This document shows, piece after piece, positions 12,410-23,100 of a stretch of 64,000 nucleotides of DNA. A model generated the notes under the pieces. It ran no database searches. It saw only the letters and a program-made list of their open reading frames with translations, and was not told the DNA's origin. Where the stretch lies: NCBI GenBank assembly GCA_033675265.1, contig JAUJYZ010001497.1, positions 1-64,000 of the forward strand, read 5' to 3'. The stretch's first letter is position 1. Each line of letters opens with the position of its first letter. The position numbers were made by a program, and so were the translations under genes. This DNA comes from Actinostola sp. cb2023 (lineage: Eukaryota > Cnidaria > Anthozoa > Actiniaria > Actinostolidae).

Positions 12410-14025
12410 AATAGAAGTTCAGCGACTCCTAAAATTCTACAATAGTAGTACAACACCCCTAATTTACATTGCTTCGGGGGTTGCAAACAGAAATGGAACT
12501 GTCCCTAATAGAAGTTCAGCGACTCCTAAAATTCTACAATAGTAGTACAACACCCCTAATTTACATCTGCTTCAGGGGTTGCAAACAGAAATGGAACTGT
12601 CCCTAATAGAAGTTCATTGACTACAAAAATTCCACAATAGTACTTAGTATAGTACCCCTAATCTACATCTGCTTCGGGGGTTGCAAACAGAAATGGAACT
12701 GTCCCTAATAGAAGTTCATTGACTACAAAAATTCCACAATAGTACTTAGTATAGTACCCCTAATCTACATCTGCTTCGGGGGTTGCAAACAGAAATGGAA
12801 CTGTCCCTAATAGAAGTTCAGCGACTACAAAAATTCCACAATAGTACTTAGTATAGTACCCCTAATTTACATTGCTTCGGGGGTTGCAAACAGAAATGGA
12901 ACTGTCCCTAATAGAAGTTCAGCGACTCCTAAAATTCCACAATAGTACTTAGTATAGTACCCCTAATCTACATCTGCTTCGGGGGTTGCAAACAGAAATG
13001 GAACTGTCCCTAATAGAAGTTCAGCGACTCCTAAAATTCCACAATAGTACTTAGTATAGTACCCCTAATCTACATCTGCTTCGGGGGTTGCAAACAGAAA
13101 TGGAACTGTCCCTAATAGAAGTTCAGCGACTACAAAAATTCCACAATAGTACTTAGTATAGTACCCCTAATCTACATCTGCTTCGGGGGTTGCAAACAGA
13201 AATGGAACTGTCCCTAATAGAAGTTCATCGACTACAAAAATTCCACAATAGTACTTAGTATAGTACCCCTAATCTACATCTGCTTCGGGGGTTGCAAACA
13301 GAAATGGAACTGTCCCTAATAGAAGTTCAGCGACTCCTAAAATTCCACAATAGTACTTAGTATAGTACCCCTAATCTACATCTGCTTCGGGGGTTGCAAA
13401 CAGAAATGGAACTGTCCCTAATAGAAGTTCAGCGACTCCTAAAATTCCACAATAGTACTTAGTATAGTACCCCTAATCTACATCTGCTTCGGGGGTTGCA
13501 AACAGAAATGGAACTGTCCCTAATAGAAGTTCAGCGACTCCTAAAATTCCACAATAGTACTTAGTATAGTACCCCTAATTTACATTGCTTCGGGGGTTGC
13601 AAACAGAAATGGAACTGTCCCTAATAGAAGTTCATCGACTACAAAAATTCCACAATAGTACTTAGTATAGTACCCCTAATTTACATTGCTTCGGGGGTTG
13701 CAAACAGAAATGGAACTGTCCCTAATAGAAGTTCATCGACTACAAAAATTCCACAATAGTACTTAGTATAGTACCCCTAATCTACATCTGCTTCGGGGGT
13801 TGCAAACAGAAATGGAACTGTCCCTAATAGAAGTTCAGCGACTCCTAAAATTCCACAATACTACTTAGTATAGTACCCCTAATCTACATCTGCTTCGGGG
13901 GTTGCAAACAGAAATGTAACTGTCCCTAATAGAAGTTCAGCGACTCCTAAAATTCCACAATAGTACTTAGTATAGTACCCCTAATCTACATCTGCTTCGG
14001 GGGTTGCAAACAGAAATGGAACTGT
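12410..14025. repeat. 102-bp minisatellite expanded to about 16 units in copy 3
   Basis: Same unit as at 3245-3650. At least three unit subtypes alternate (CAGCGACTCC, CATTGACTAC and CATCGACTAC after GAAGTT), so expansion copied blocks of several units. The array ends abruptly at GGAACTGT followed by unrelated sequence. Confidence 0.93.
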
Positions 14026-14137
14026 GAAATACAACTGTAAGTAATACCCCTGACGACCATGACAGACTGGATATGATTGACCATCTGTGGAAAAGAACAA
14101 AATGTAGATAGATTAGTATACATATCACATGCTTTAT

Positions 14138-14217
14138 TACCCTGTGAACAGAGTCTTCTTTTAACCCCCTCCTCTCTCTCGGGGAGGAGGTTAAAAGAAG
14201 ACTCTGCTCGCAGGGTA
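14138..14217. mobile_element. 80-bp hairpin MITE with 9-bp target duplication
   Basis: TACCCTGTGAACAGAGTCTT pairs with the inverse arm ending AGACTCTGCTCGCAGGGTA. The 9-mer ATGCTTTAT lies on both sides (14129-14137 and 14218-14226). Same length as the element at 48175-48254. The rest of 14026-14534 holds no supported gene. Confidence 0.9.
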
Positions 14218-14534
14218 ATGCTTTATGCGAATCCCTAGTAAACGACATATCTTCATATTAGTCTCACCCATTTTCCTGTCCTCAGTGGCTCTTTTACGTC
14301 CCTCCGATTCAAGTGTAGTGCAGTGTGGAGAGACGGGACTGCCAATTTACGTGGTCAACCGAGCCACGTGAAGGTCTAACCATAATTGCCCTATATCATT
14401 ATGACGTCATGGCATGTTGATAAGGGACAACAGAATCGTGAAGAACAATAGAAATTTGAACTAAATCTGCTCTGCTGAGGTTCGCTTGATTTCAAATTGG
14501 CTAGTTTCCAGATATTATGTTCATCGATGCCAGG

Positions 14535-15315
14535 AGCCCATAAGTAGGAGCATCCATGCTACATATTGGGTCATTGTCACAGCGCTTGAACAGTTTGGCT
14601 ATTTTTAGAACACGATTTCTCGATGTGCACTTCTAGTTTTATTTGCTGCAACTGATCGTTTTATTTGCTGCAACTCGTTTTATTTGCTGCAACTCGTTTT
14701 ATTTGCTGCAACTCGTTTTATTTGCTGCAACTCGTTTTATTTGCAGCAACTCGTTTTATTTGCAGCAACTCGTTTTATTTGCTGCAACTCGTTTTATTTG
14801 CTGCAACCCGTTTTATTTGCAGCAACTCGTTTTATTTGCTGCAACTCGTTTTATTTGCTGCAACTCGTTTTATTTGCTGCAACTCGTTTTATTTGCTGCA
14901 ACTCGTTTTATTTGCAGCAACTCGTTTTATTTGCAGCAACTCGTTTTATTTGCTGCAACTCGTTTTATTTGCTGCAACTCGTTTTATTTGCTGCAACTCG
15001 TTTTATTTGCTGCAACTCGTTTTATTTGCTGCAACTCGTTTTATTTGCTGCAACTCGTTTTATTTGCTGCAACTCGTTTTATTTGCTGCAACTCCTTTTA
15101 TTTGCTGCAACTCGTTTTATTTGCTGCAACTCGTTTTATTTGCAGTAACTCGTTTTATTTGCAGCAACTCGTTTTATTTGCTGCAACTCGTTTTATTTGC
15201 TGGAACTCGTTAATTTGCAGCAACAGTCAATTTCGTGTTCTAAAAATAGCCAAACTTGTTCAAACGCTGTGACAGATTTTAATGCTACATGATGGTATGC
15301 TCCTACTTATGGGCT
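14535..15315. mobile_element. Inverted-repeat element enclosing a 19-bp minisatellite
   Basis: The left arm (14535-14620) begins AGCCCATAAGTAGGAGCAT, then TGTCACAGCG, GTTTGGCTATTTTTAGAAC and ACGA. The right arm (about 15228-15315) is its inverse with small differences, ending ATGCTCCTACTTATGGGCT. The space between is entirely tandem repeat. No exact target duplication was found. No transposase is present, so it is non-autonomous. Confidence 0.87.
14635..15223. repeat. 19-bp minisatellite, about 30 units
   Basis: The unit is CTGCAACTCGTTTTATTTG. The main variant has CAGCAA in place of CTGCAA and occurs in blocks. All three forward frames stay open for 150-210 residues because 19 is not a multiple of 3 and no frame of the unit contains a stop. 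These frames are not genes. Confidence 0.96.
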
Positions 15316-15548
15316 GCTGTCGATTATTAATATTTACTGTGGCGACTTTTATCGCTTTCAGACGGTCTGCAAAATACATTTATTTGGGAAATCCTTTGTG
15401 TTGTTGCTGTTTTGTCCCCCTCTCGCAACATTGATCCTTAGCATTTAAACAATGGATTGATGTGATGTCATAATGATATAGGGCAAAATTTGATGCTTAG
15501 GATTGACGGATTGCAAACTTACCAATCGCAACTTTCGTTTCGAGTGGT

Positions 15549-15850
15549 CACGTGTTACTGCGGTTCTCAGTATTATGCGAATTCAAACAGTCGGCTGGAA
15601 CTTGGATTTTCGCTTCTGTCAATCAAATTCAAAACTCAAACAAATTCAAAACTAAATTCATTCTTCGACCAAATGATCCGTAATTTAGCTCAAAATCATA
15701 TTTGGTTTCCATTTGGTGGGTCTTCTGACTTTTATTTTTAAGTTTTCCGATTTTTATGTTGATTGATGGCAGCGAAAAACCAAGTTTCAGCCGACTGCTT
15801 GAATGTCTGAGTTCGCATAATACTGAGAATCGCAGTAATGTTAAGTGGTA
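15549..15850. mobile_element. About 300-bp foldback in the 3' flank of the TPR-RING gene
   Basis: CGGTTCTCAGTATTATGCGA (15560s) with CAGTCGGCTGGAACTTGG is repeated inverted at 15770-15846 (CCAAGTTTCAGCCGACTG, CGCATAATACTGAGAATCGC). It lies just beyond the stop of the large gene at 15905 and overlaps its probable 3' untranslated region. Confidence 0.75.
15731..15736 (-). terminator. Candidate polyadenylation signal of the TPR-RING gene
   Basis: Minus-strand AATAAA, 170 bases downstream of the TAA stop (15905-15907). It is the first such hexamer noticed downstream. Position and sequence only; no transcript evidence. Confidence 0.45.
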
Positions 15851-15904
15851 TTAAAATAATGCCAAATAGAACTGAACATGTTAATAACCGAACGTAATCA
15901 CTTT

Positions 15905-17175
15905 TTAGTTTGGGTAAATAGGGGCGCGGCAGACTGGGCAATTTCGCCTGTGGAAAAGACAAAAATAATATATTAGAGAATAGTACAATGAGCAGACTAG
16001 AATTAGCAGAACTGGAAGTCTTTTTTTGTGTGCTGGAACTGAAGACTTTCCCTGGATTTCGTTTCCCCCCGCAAAACATTACGTTTCCATGACAAAAATT
16101 ATGTCCAGGGATTCATAGGATTTCACGTTGGAATTTTTGATCTGCCATATTGGCCGCGGAGGAATTGGTAAGGAGTTATCTCGGTACCAGTCTTTACTCG
16201 GCCAACATGGCGTCTCACTGCAGTATAGCCATGAAATACTTACACTCCATTCTTTATCATTGCTACTGCGCATTCGCGATGGACTTTATGGGAGCATGGC
16301 AGAACTTGACAACCACTGAACGCATCCTGTTGGGAAATACAGTTGTTATTCAACGGTTTAGAGTTGAATATCATAAATTATTCCACTTATTTCCTTAGTA
16401 GATACACTGGCCCTAGGTTATTTACCCTTTCAACTTGAGCGGTAATTCAGAAAAAGATGGTGGATCAGTAGACATTACCACAATCCTTTGCGCGCATAAA
16501 CTACTAGGTTCGCAAAGGATTATGGTAAACGTACAGCCGCCATCTTTTTCTGTACAGTGGATTGCACTTACCACAGGCAGCCCAACCAGTTCGTGAGGCT
16601 AATTATAATAAATAAAAATATACATGTATGTGCGCGTCATTTTGTGATGGGTTTCCTGTGGTAGAGCGTGCGGAATACGTATAATGTTGGTATACCTGTG
16701 TATTACATAAGAAAAACCCACGCGTTTACGTAAGATTGCACGTTTACGTCCAATGCAGGCTTACCTCTAAGCATATGCAGCACTCGTCATGTCCCGAGTC
16801 GGGCCTACATTTGTGTTTTCCCTTCAGTCGTTGATTTAAACAAACGTTGCAAACATCACAGTGGAATGAATTGTCTCTGTGTATCCTACATATTCCACAA
16901 GGGTCACAGTGATACGGTTTCTTGTCATCTGCAGTGTAGTGTTTACAAATCCCACAAAAGTACTCAGAGAGTTTTCGCTTGCAGTGTTTACAGTGGCTAC
17001 TGTTAATTGTGATCTCTTGTTCGGTCATACACGTCCGACATCGCAAATGTGTCGAGTCTATAGCCTTGCTATCCGTTTCTTCGCACTGGTCAGAGTTGTT
17101 ATGGCAACGATGACACTGATAATACCTGTTGCAGCAAGGAAACAGGATATCGCAACCTCTCTTGAAGTGTGAGCA
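15905..17175 (-). other. CHY, CTCHY and RING-H2 zinc module at the C-terminus (exons 3-5)
   Basis: CSHFKRGC...CC...CHRCH (from residue 2603) matches the CHY finger, with Phe in place of Tyr. CKHCKRKLSEYFCGICKHY...YHCDPCGICR...FHCDVCNVC follows as CTCHY. The RING is split over three exons: C2734 and C2737 in DECCICLE (end of exon 3), C2750, H2752, H2755 and C2758 in VLPCSHKVHREC (exon 4), C2770 and C2773 in RNCPVCRAPIYPN then stop (exon 5). All eight zinc ligands of a C3H2C3 RING are present. The order CHY-CTCHY-RING is that of RCHY1/Pirh2-type ubiquitin ligases. The 83-bp and 43-bp exons are easy to miss by automated prediction. Confidence 0.88.
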
Positions 17176-20100
17176 GGAACCTGCTTCGTCGTCCGACTCT
17201 TGCACAGGGAGACGCGCGGGCTGAGGGAGACTGGACTGGTCACGTGGTCTCTGCCTTCGTATCTCAAGTTGTCTATCAATTTTTTCTTGGTCCCTTTTCC
17301 TTCTCTGTTCACGCTCTTGTCTTTTAGCTTCACGGAGATAATGATCCATCACAGTACTTTGCGTCATGAGACTGTTCACACTTTTCAGGGTTTTCATACT
17401 TCGGGTAACACTTTCTGCCAAGGACTTAATGGAGCCATCTGCGGCAAACGACCCTTCACTTGACATCGTGTTTGAAGAACTCGACGACAAAAGAGAGTTC
17501 GAAGTTACGCCGTCGTGCATAGAGTGTAATGGTGGACAGGACTCGCTTGTTGGAGAAATGGGGAGGTGTGGTATCGTAGCCGGAATGTATTCAGTTGAAA
17601 CGTCTTGTACTTTAGGCTGGCTTGGTTCATGGCTTGCCGCTCCCGCTATCATATCACCATCTTTCTGACCCGTTTGGCTTACATTGAGTTCATGCATTTC
17701 TTCAGCAAGATCTCTTTCGCTACAAGTAATAGCTTCGTAGGCTGTACCCAAATTGTCAAGTGCGCGCATCTCCATTTGTTTCTCTCCCATCTCTTCAGCA
17801 AGAGCAAAACATCTTTGATAAAAAACAATCGCTTCATCGTATAGACCCAAACTTCGGTACATTGAACCCAGATTGTCCAGTGCACGCATCTCCAATTGTT
17901 TCTCTCCCATCTCTTCAGCAAGAGCAAAACATCTTTGATAAAAAACAATCGCTTCATCGTATAGACCCAAACTTCGGTACATTGAACCCAGATTGTCGAG
18001 TGCACGCATCTCCAATTGTTTCTCTCCCATCTCTTCAGCAAGAGCAAGGAATCTTTTGCCATAAGTAATTGCTTCATCGTAGTGACCCAAACTGTGGTTG
18101 ACTGTACCCAAATTCATGATTGCGCGCATCTCTATCTGTTTGTCCCCCATCTCTTGAGCAATCTCTAGACATTTCATGTGACAAGCAATTGCGTCATCGT
18201 ATTGATTCAAGGTCTGATAGGCTGTACCCAAATTCATGATTGCGCGCATCTCTATCTGTTTGTCCCCCATCTCTTGAGCAATCTCTAGACATTTCATGTG
18301 ATAAGCAATTGCTTCGTCGTATTGACCCAAACTCTGATAGGCTGTTCCTAAATTTCTGATTGTGCGCATCTCCATCTGTTTCTCTCCCATCTCTTCAGCA
18401 AGAGCAAGGAATCTTTTGCCATAAGTAATTGCTTCATCGTAGTGACCCAAACTGTGGTTGACTGTACCCAAATTCATGATTGCGCGCTTCGCTATCTGTT
18501 TGTCCCCCATCTCTTGAGCAATCTCTAGACATTTCATGTGACAAGCAATTGCGTCATCGTATTGATTCAAGGTCTGATAGGCTGTACCCAAATTCATGAT
18601 TGCGCGCATCTCTATCTGTTTGTCCCCCATCTCTTGAGCAATCTCTAGACATTTCATGTGATAAGCAATTGCTTCGTCGTATTGACCCAAACTCTGATAG
18701 GCTGTTCCTAAATTTCTGATTGTGCGCATCTCCATCTGTTTCTCTCCCATCTCTTTAGCAATATCTAGACATTTCATGTGACAAGCAATTGCGTCATCGT
18801 ATTGATTCAATGTCTGGTAGGCTGTACCCAAATTGTTGAGTGCACGCATCTCCATCTGTTTCTCTCCCATCTCTTTAGCAATATCTAGACATTTCATGTG
18901 ATAAGCAATTGCGTCATCGTATTGATTCAATGTCTGGTAGGCTGTACCCAAATTGCTGAGTGCGTGCATCTCCATCTGTTTCTCTCCCATCTCTTTGGCA
19001 ATATCTAGACATTTCTTGTGACAAGCAATTGCGTCATCGTATTGATTCAAGGTCTGATAGGCTGTACCCAAATTCATGATTGCCCGCATCTCTATCTGTT
19101 TGTCCCCCATCTCTTTGGCAATATCTAGACATTTCTTGTGATAAGCAATTGCGTCATCGTATTGATTCAATGTCTGGTAGGCTGTACCCACATTCATGAT
19201 TGCCCGCATCTCCATCTGTTTGTCCCCCATCTCTTTAGCTATATCTAGACATTTCTTGTGACAAGCAATTGCGTCATCGTATTGATTCAAGGTCTGATAG
19301 GCTGTACCCAAATTCATGATTGCCCGCATCTCTATCTGTTTGTCCTCCATCTCTTTGGCAATCTCTAGACATTTCTTGTGATAAGCAATTGCGTCATCGT
19401 ATTGATTCAATGTCTGGTAGGCTGTACCCACATTCATGATTGCCCCGCATCTCCATCTGTTTGTCCCCCATCTCTTTAGCAATCTCTAGACTTTTCTTGT
19501 GACAAGCAATTGCTTTACCGTATTGATCCAGTGTGTTGCATTCTTCCTCAAGTGCTAAGCATGCTGTCATTTCCATCTCTTTGTCTCCAATGTTTATTGG
19601 AATATGGAGCCATTTGAAATGAAAAATAGCATCATCGTATTGATTCAATCTCTGGTTGCCCGTACCCATATTTATCGCTGCAGACATTTCCATCTGTTTG
19701 TCCTCATTCTGTCTATCAATATGCAGTTGTTTGTTTTCACTTTTGATACCTTCTTTTGTGGTGTTGTGGAACTGTTCGCCCATTGCTTTGCTGTAATTTG
19801 GGAATGAGCTTGTTGTGAAAACAGCATTTGTTGCTTCAGCATAACGTTCTTGATGACAAGGCGGCATATGGTTGGTTTGATGCAATGAGCCATCATGATG
19901 TTCATCATGAAGAGAGAACTTCATCTGGAACTGATGTTGGTGACGAACCAACAAAGGCAGCGACTGGAACATGGGTTTCTCAGTGGATTTACCATGTCGT
20001 AAAGTCGAGTCGTGAGAATGCCTTGCAAGGAATGAAGGATTCACACCCAACGCAACTCTATCCCTGGAATTTTCCTCGTAGAATCCTCCATTCAAACGTT

Positions 20101-23100
20101 GTGGACGTTCGTCAACCATGAAATCACGAACTGGATTGGGATATCCTCCGTTTTCGAAATGTTCCGTTTCACTGATTGTGTACATAGTTCCATGGTATAC
20201 ATACTCGTCGTTGATTTCTTGTTCTGTGGTTAGACCGGCTCCATTTTCAAGAATTTGGCCCACCTGGTTGTTGTTAAATCTCTTTGCAGGATTCTTCTCT
20301 CGGAAGTTTAGTGGGTTTGCTAGAGGAGGCGGTAAAGAAAAGAACTCTTCTGGTTTGTGAATGCGTTTAGAAATGTAGCCAACCTTGAATTTGCAAGAAG
20401 GCAGAGCTGGACAACGTTCAGTCATCTTCGTTTTGTCTTGACTGGCTTCAGAACTTGAGCCTCTTAGTGAGGCCTCGAAGAATCTTTCTCTTGGGCCATC
20501 AGTTTTGTCATTTCCCGATGAAGAAGGTAAGGTTAATGAAGGTACAACTGGTTGCACTTCAATCACACTTGGCTTGCCTTGACTGTCTCCAGGACTCGAG
20601 TCTGTTTGTATGCAGGCCTCTACGAAGTTCATTCTTTGACTCTCCACTAGTAAACTCGAAGAATCTCTTGAGGAATCTCCCGACAACCTCATAGGTACAT
20701 CTGGAGATACATTTCTATCTCCTTCTGCACCCCTCTTCTCATCCGATTCTACAGTATCATACACTACTGTTCTCGAGTCGTCTTGCTTTCGATTATCGAA
20801 GCCAGCATCAGATTCAGTTATCGTAATGACCGGTCTGTTTGCCTGCGTGTTAGAAACGGCTCCAGATTTGAAAGATGAAATTGCTGCGTCGGTTTCATCA
20901 GGATCGTCACAAGTCTTCGTCCTGCACATCGTTTGTCCGTCGTTATCATGAAAACCTGTGGTAGCTTCAGAAATACTTTCACAAAATAGCACATGCTTTT
21001 CTCTATCGTCGTCTGAAGACCAACGTGTATGAGCATTATCTATGGACCTGTCAGGAGCTTCAGAAATCTTCACGTCCGTATTTGGGTCGTCGCAACTACT
21101 ACCCAAAGAGCTAACACTGTCTAAAGAGCTATGTGCTAAACGCAGTTCAGGAATCTTACTGTCACCGTCGTCTTCAACAAACGTATGTTTCTGCCTTAAT
21201 CCGTCCACAAGGTCAACAGAGCAGTTTGACTGGGTAGATTTTTCCTCATTCTCATTGTGTTTGATCTCTTTCGGTTTTTCAGCGCTTGGATCGAGTTGGA
21301 CGTTCTTGAGCAACGCTTGTATGTCTTCATAGATGTCATTGAAAGGCTGTCCGATCGTAATATCATCCCCACTTGGACTCAGGACGTAGTTCTTGTCCAA
21401 CCCTTGTCTACCTTCAAGGATGCCATTACTGAAATGCTCTCTGATCGTGAAATCATCACTCCCACTTTTGTGTTTTGAACCAGAGTTGGTATTTAAAACG
21501 GCATCACCACCATCTTTCAAAAATGGACTGTTAGTTGCTCCTTGGATGCCACTTGCGCCGACAGTAGCATATCCTAAATATTGGACAATTGGAGGCGTCA
21601 TAGCGGAGCGTTTCTTAAAGTTCATCACGTCCCTAGGTATTGTTACAAACTTCTCAAGTTTTCTCTCTGCGAGTTCCCGTCGAAATTCGGCACCACCAAT
21701 TTCCATCAAGGTCTGTTCGTCGCTCTGTGAAAAGGACAAAATGCGCGTGAGCAAGTACAACAACGACAAATAAAAAATCAAGTTGCTAACACTGTCGGCG
21801 GAAGTTCGGCGTACTGTTTCTAATTAGTACAACAACAACAACAATTAGAGACCTTTAGATTCGACTACGAGTACGAGTACGAGTTTTGAGAGCGCGCGCT
21901 AACTTGTTGTCGTAATCGTGCTCGCGCAAATTCAAATTTTAGATTCAAAAACAACCAAATGACTTTTTACCGCTTCACACTTTAGCAAAAATAACACTGA
22001 TCTTGAATTCTTGTTTGTCACAACAACAAGAACAATCATTAAAGAATATGTTATTGAGTTTTAGTTAAAATGTCTCACTCAAAAATCGTACTCTAGACAA
22101 CGAGTTTTGCAAGAAATTTCGTCGTAGTCGAAACGACGACGACGAGTTTTTCAAGCTGGCGTGACAATGTCACGGTTTTACGTATGCGCACTAATCGTAA
22201 CGGCGAAAACTCGTACTCGTATAACGACGACGACGACCACAACAACAGCGATAATTTTTGGATGTTGATTCAAGTGTCCACGGTATCCAAACAACAACAA
22301 ATGACAAACAGTGGAAATACTTACAGTTTTGTCAGCAAGGTTATTGACGAGGTCTCTAACCTTATATTCCAATGACAACGAGTTTGTTTGCACAGATTCT
22401 TGATCGTAAAGTGGTGCATCTGGAACATCATCATCATCATCACCGCGGGTGGCATGAGCAGTCATTCCATCTTCCTCACTGTAGGAAGTCGAGAAGGTGG
22501 CATGATCTTGAATGAAACAATGAAGCCTTGATTCTGGAGATGATGTTGCTGCTTCATCATGCGATGGAGAATGTGATGTCGAGTGTTGTTTCAATGTTCC
22601 TCCAGTTCCTTTATCACCATCAACAACATCATGGAATGAACTTCGTTTCGTCTCTAGATCTGTCAGTTTGTCTTGCAGCTCTTCAGTAAACTCAATGAAC
22701 TCTTGAACCTTGTTCTGTTTGTTTAAAAAAGAAAAATTCGTTCAAAACCGACAGATTGGCATGACCAATAGGGCAGCGCGGTAATTCTAAAAATAGCTTC
22801 AAGACTCAGACAAACATTGTGCTCAGTTTTACCGTGTTGAGTATTGTACGAACCGATTTTATATCTTTCAGCTAAAGTTAGAATAACAACTCGATTAAAC
22901 AAATAATTACTTCGATCGACAATGAAAATTGTCTGCTAAAAGTTAAATACAAGTTTGTTTGCCTGAGTTACGCCTTTGTTTAAATTTTTGTGACGTCATA
23001 ACCGCGCAGCCCTATTGCTTAGTTTCAATCAGCTGCTAAAAGTCCTCGAATCTCATTATATGTATTCAAATGACGGGCAAACACTGCCCTCCATGTCAGT

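Larger units (their letters stand above)
9163..14025. repeat. Tandem 4.58-kb unit, copy 3 (3' truncated)
   Basis: Third direct copy. It follows copies 1 and 2 as far as the 102-bp minisatellite, which is expanded from about 4 to about 16 units. It then stops at GGAACTGT near 14025. The right inverted arm of the minisatellite element, the 394-bp palindrome and the right Harbinger-type end are missing. The break inside a tandem array suggests unequal exchange or replication slippage at the array, although assembly collapse could look the same. Confidence 0.93.

Noticed and set aside
14643..15272. Overlapping plus-strand frames of 154-209 codons rich in LVLFAATRFIC
   Set aside because: Translation of the 19-bp minisatellite in all three phases, not a gene.
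15738..16079. 113-codon minus-strand frame with a hydrophobic segment
   Set aside because: It overlaps the last exon and intron 4 of the TPR-RING gene in another frame. The in-phase RNCPVCRAPI exon explains the region better.
16744..21781. Two separate TPR genes on the minus strand
   Set aside because: They overlap within identical repeat DNA and become one frame on removal of a single extra C. Exon length modulo three supports one exon.
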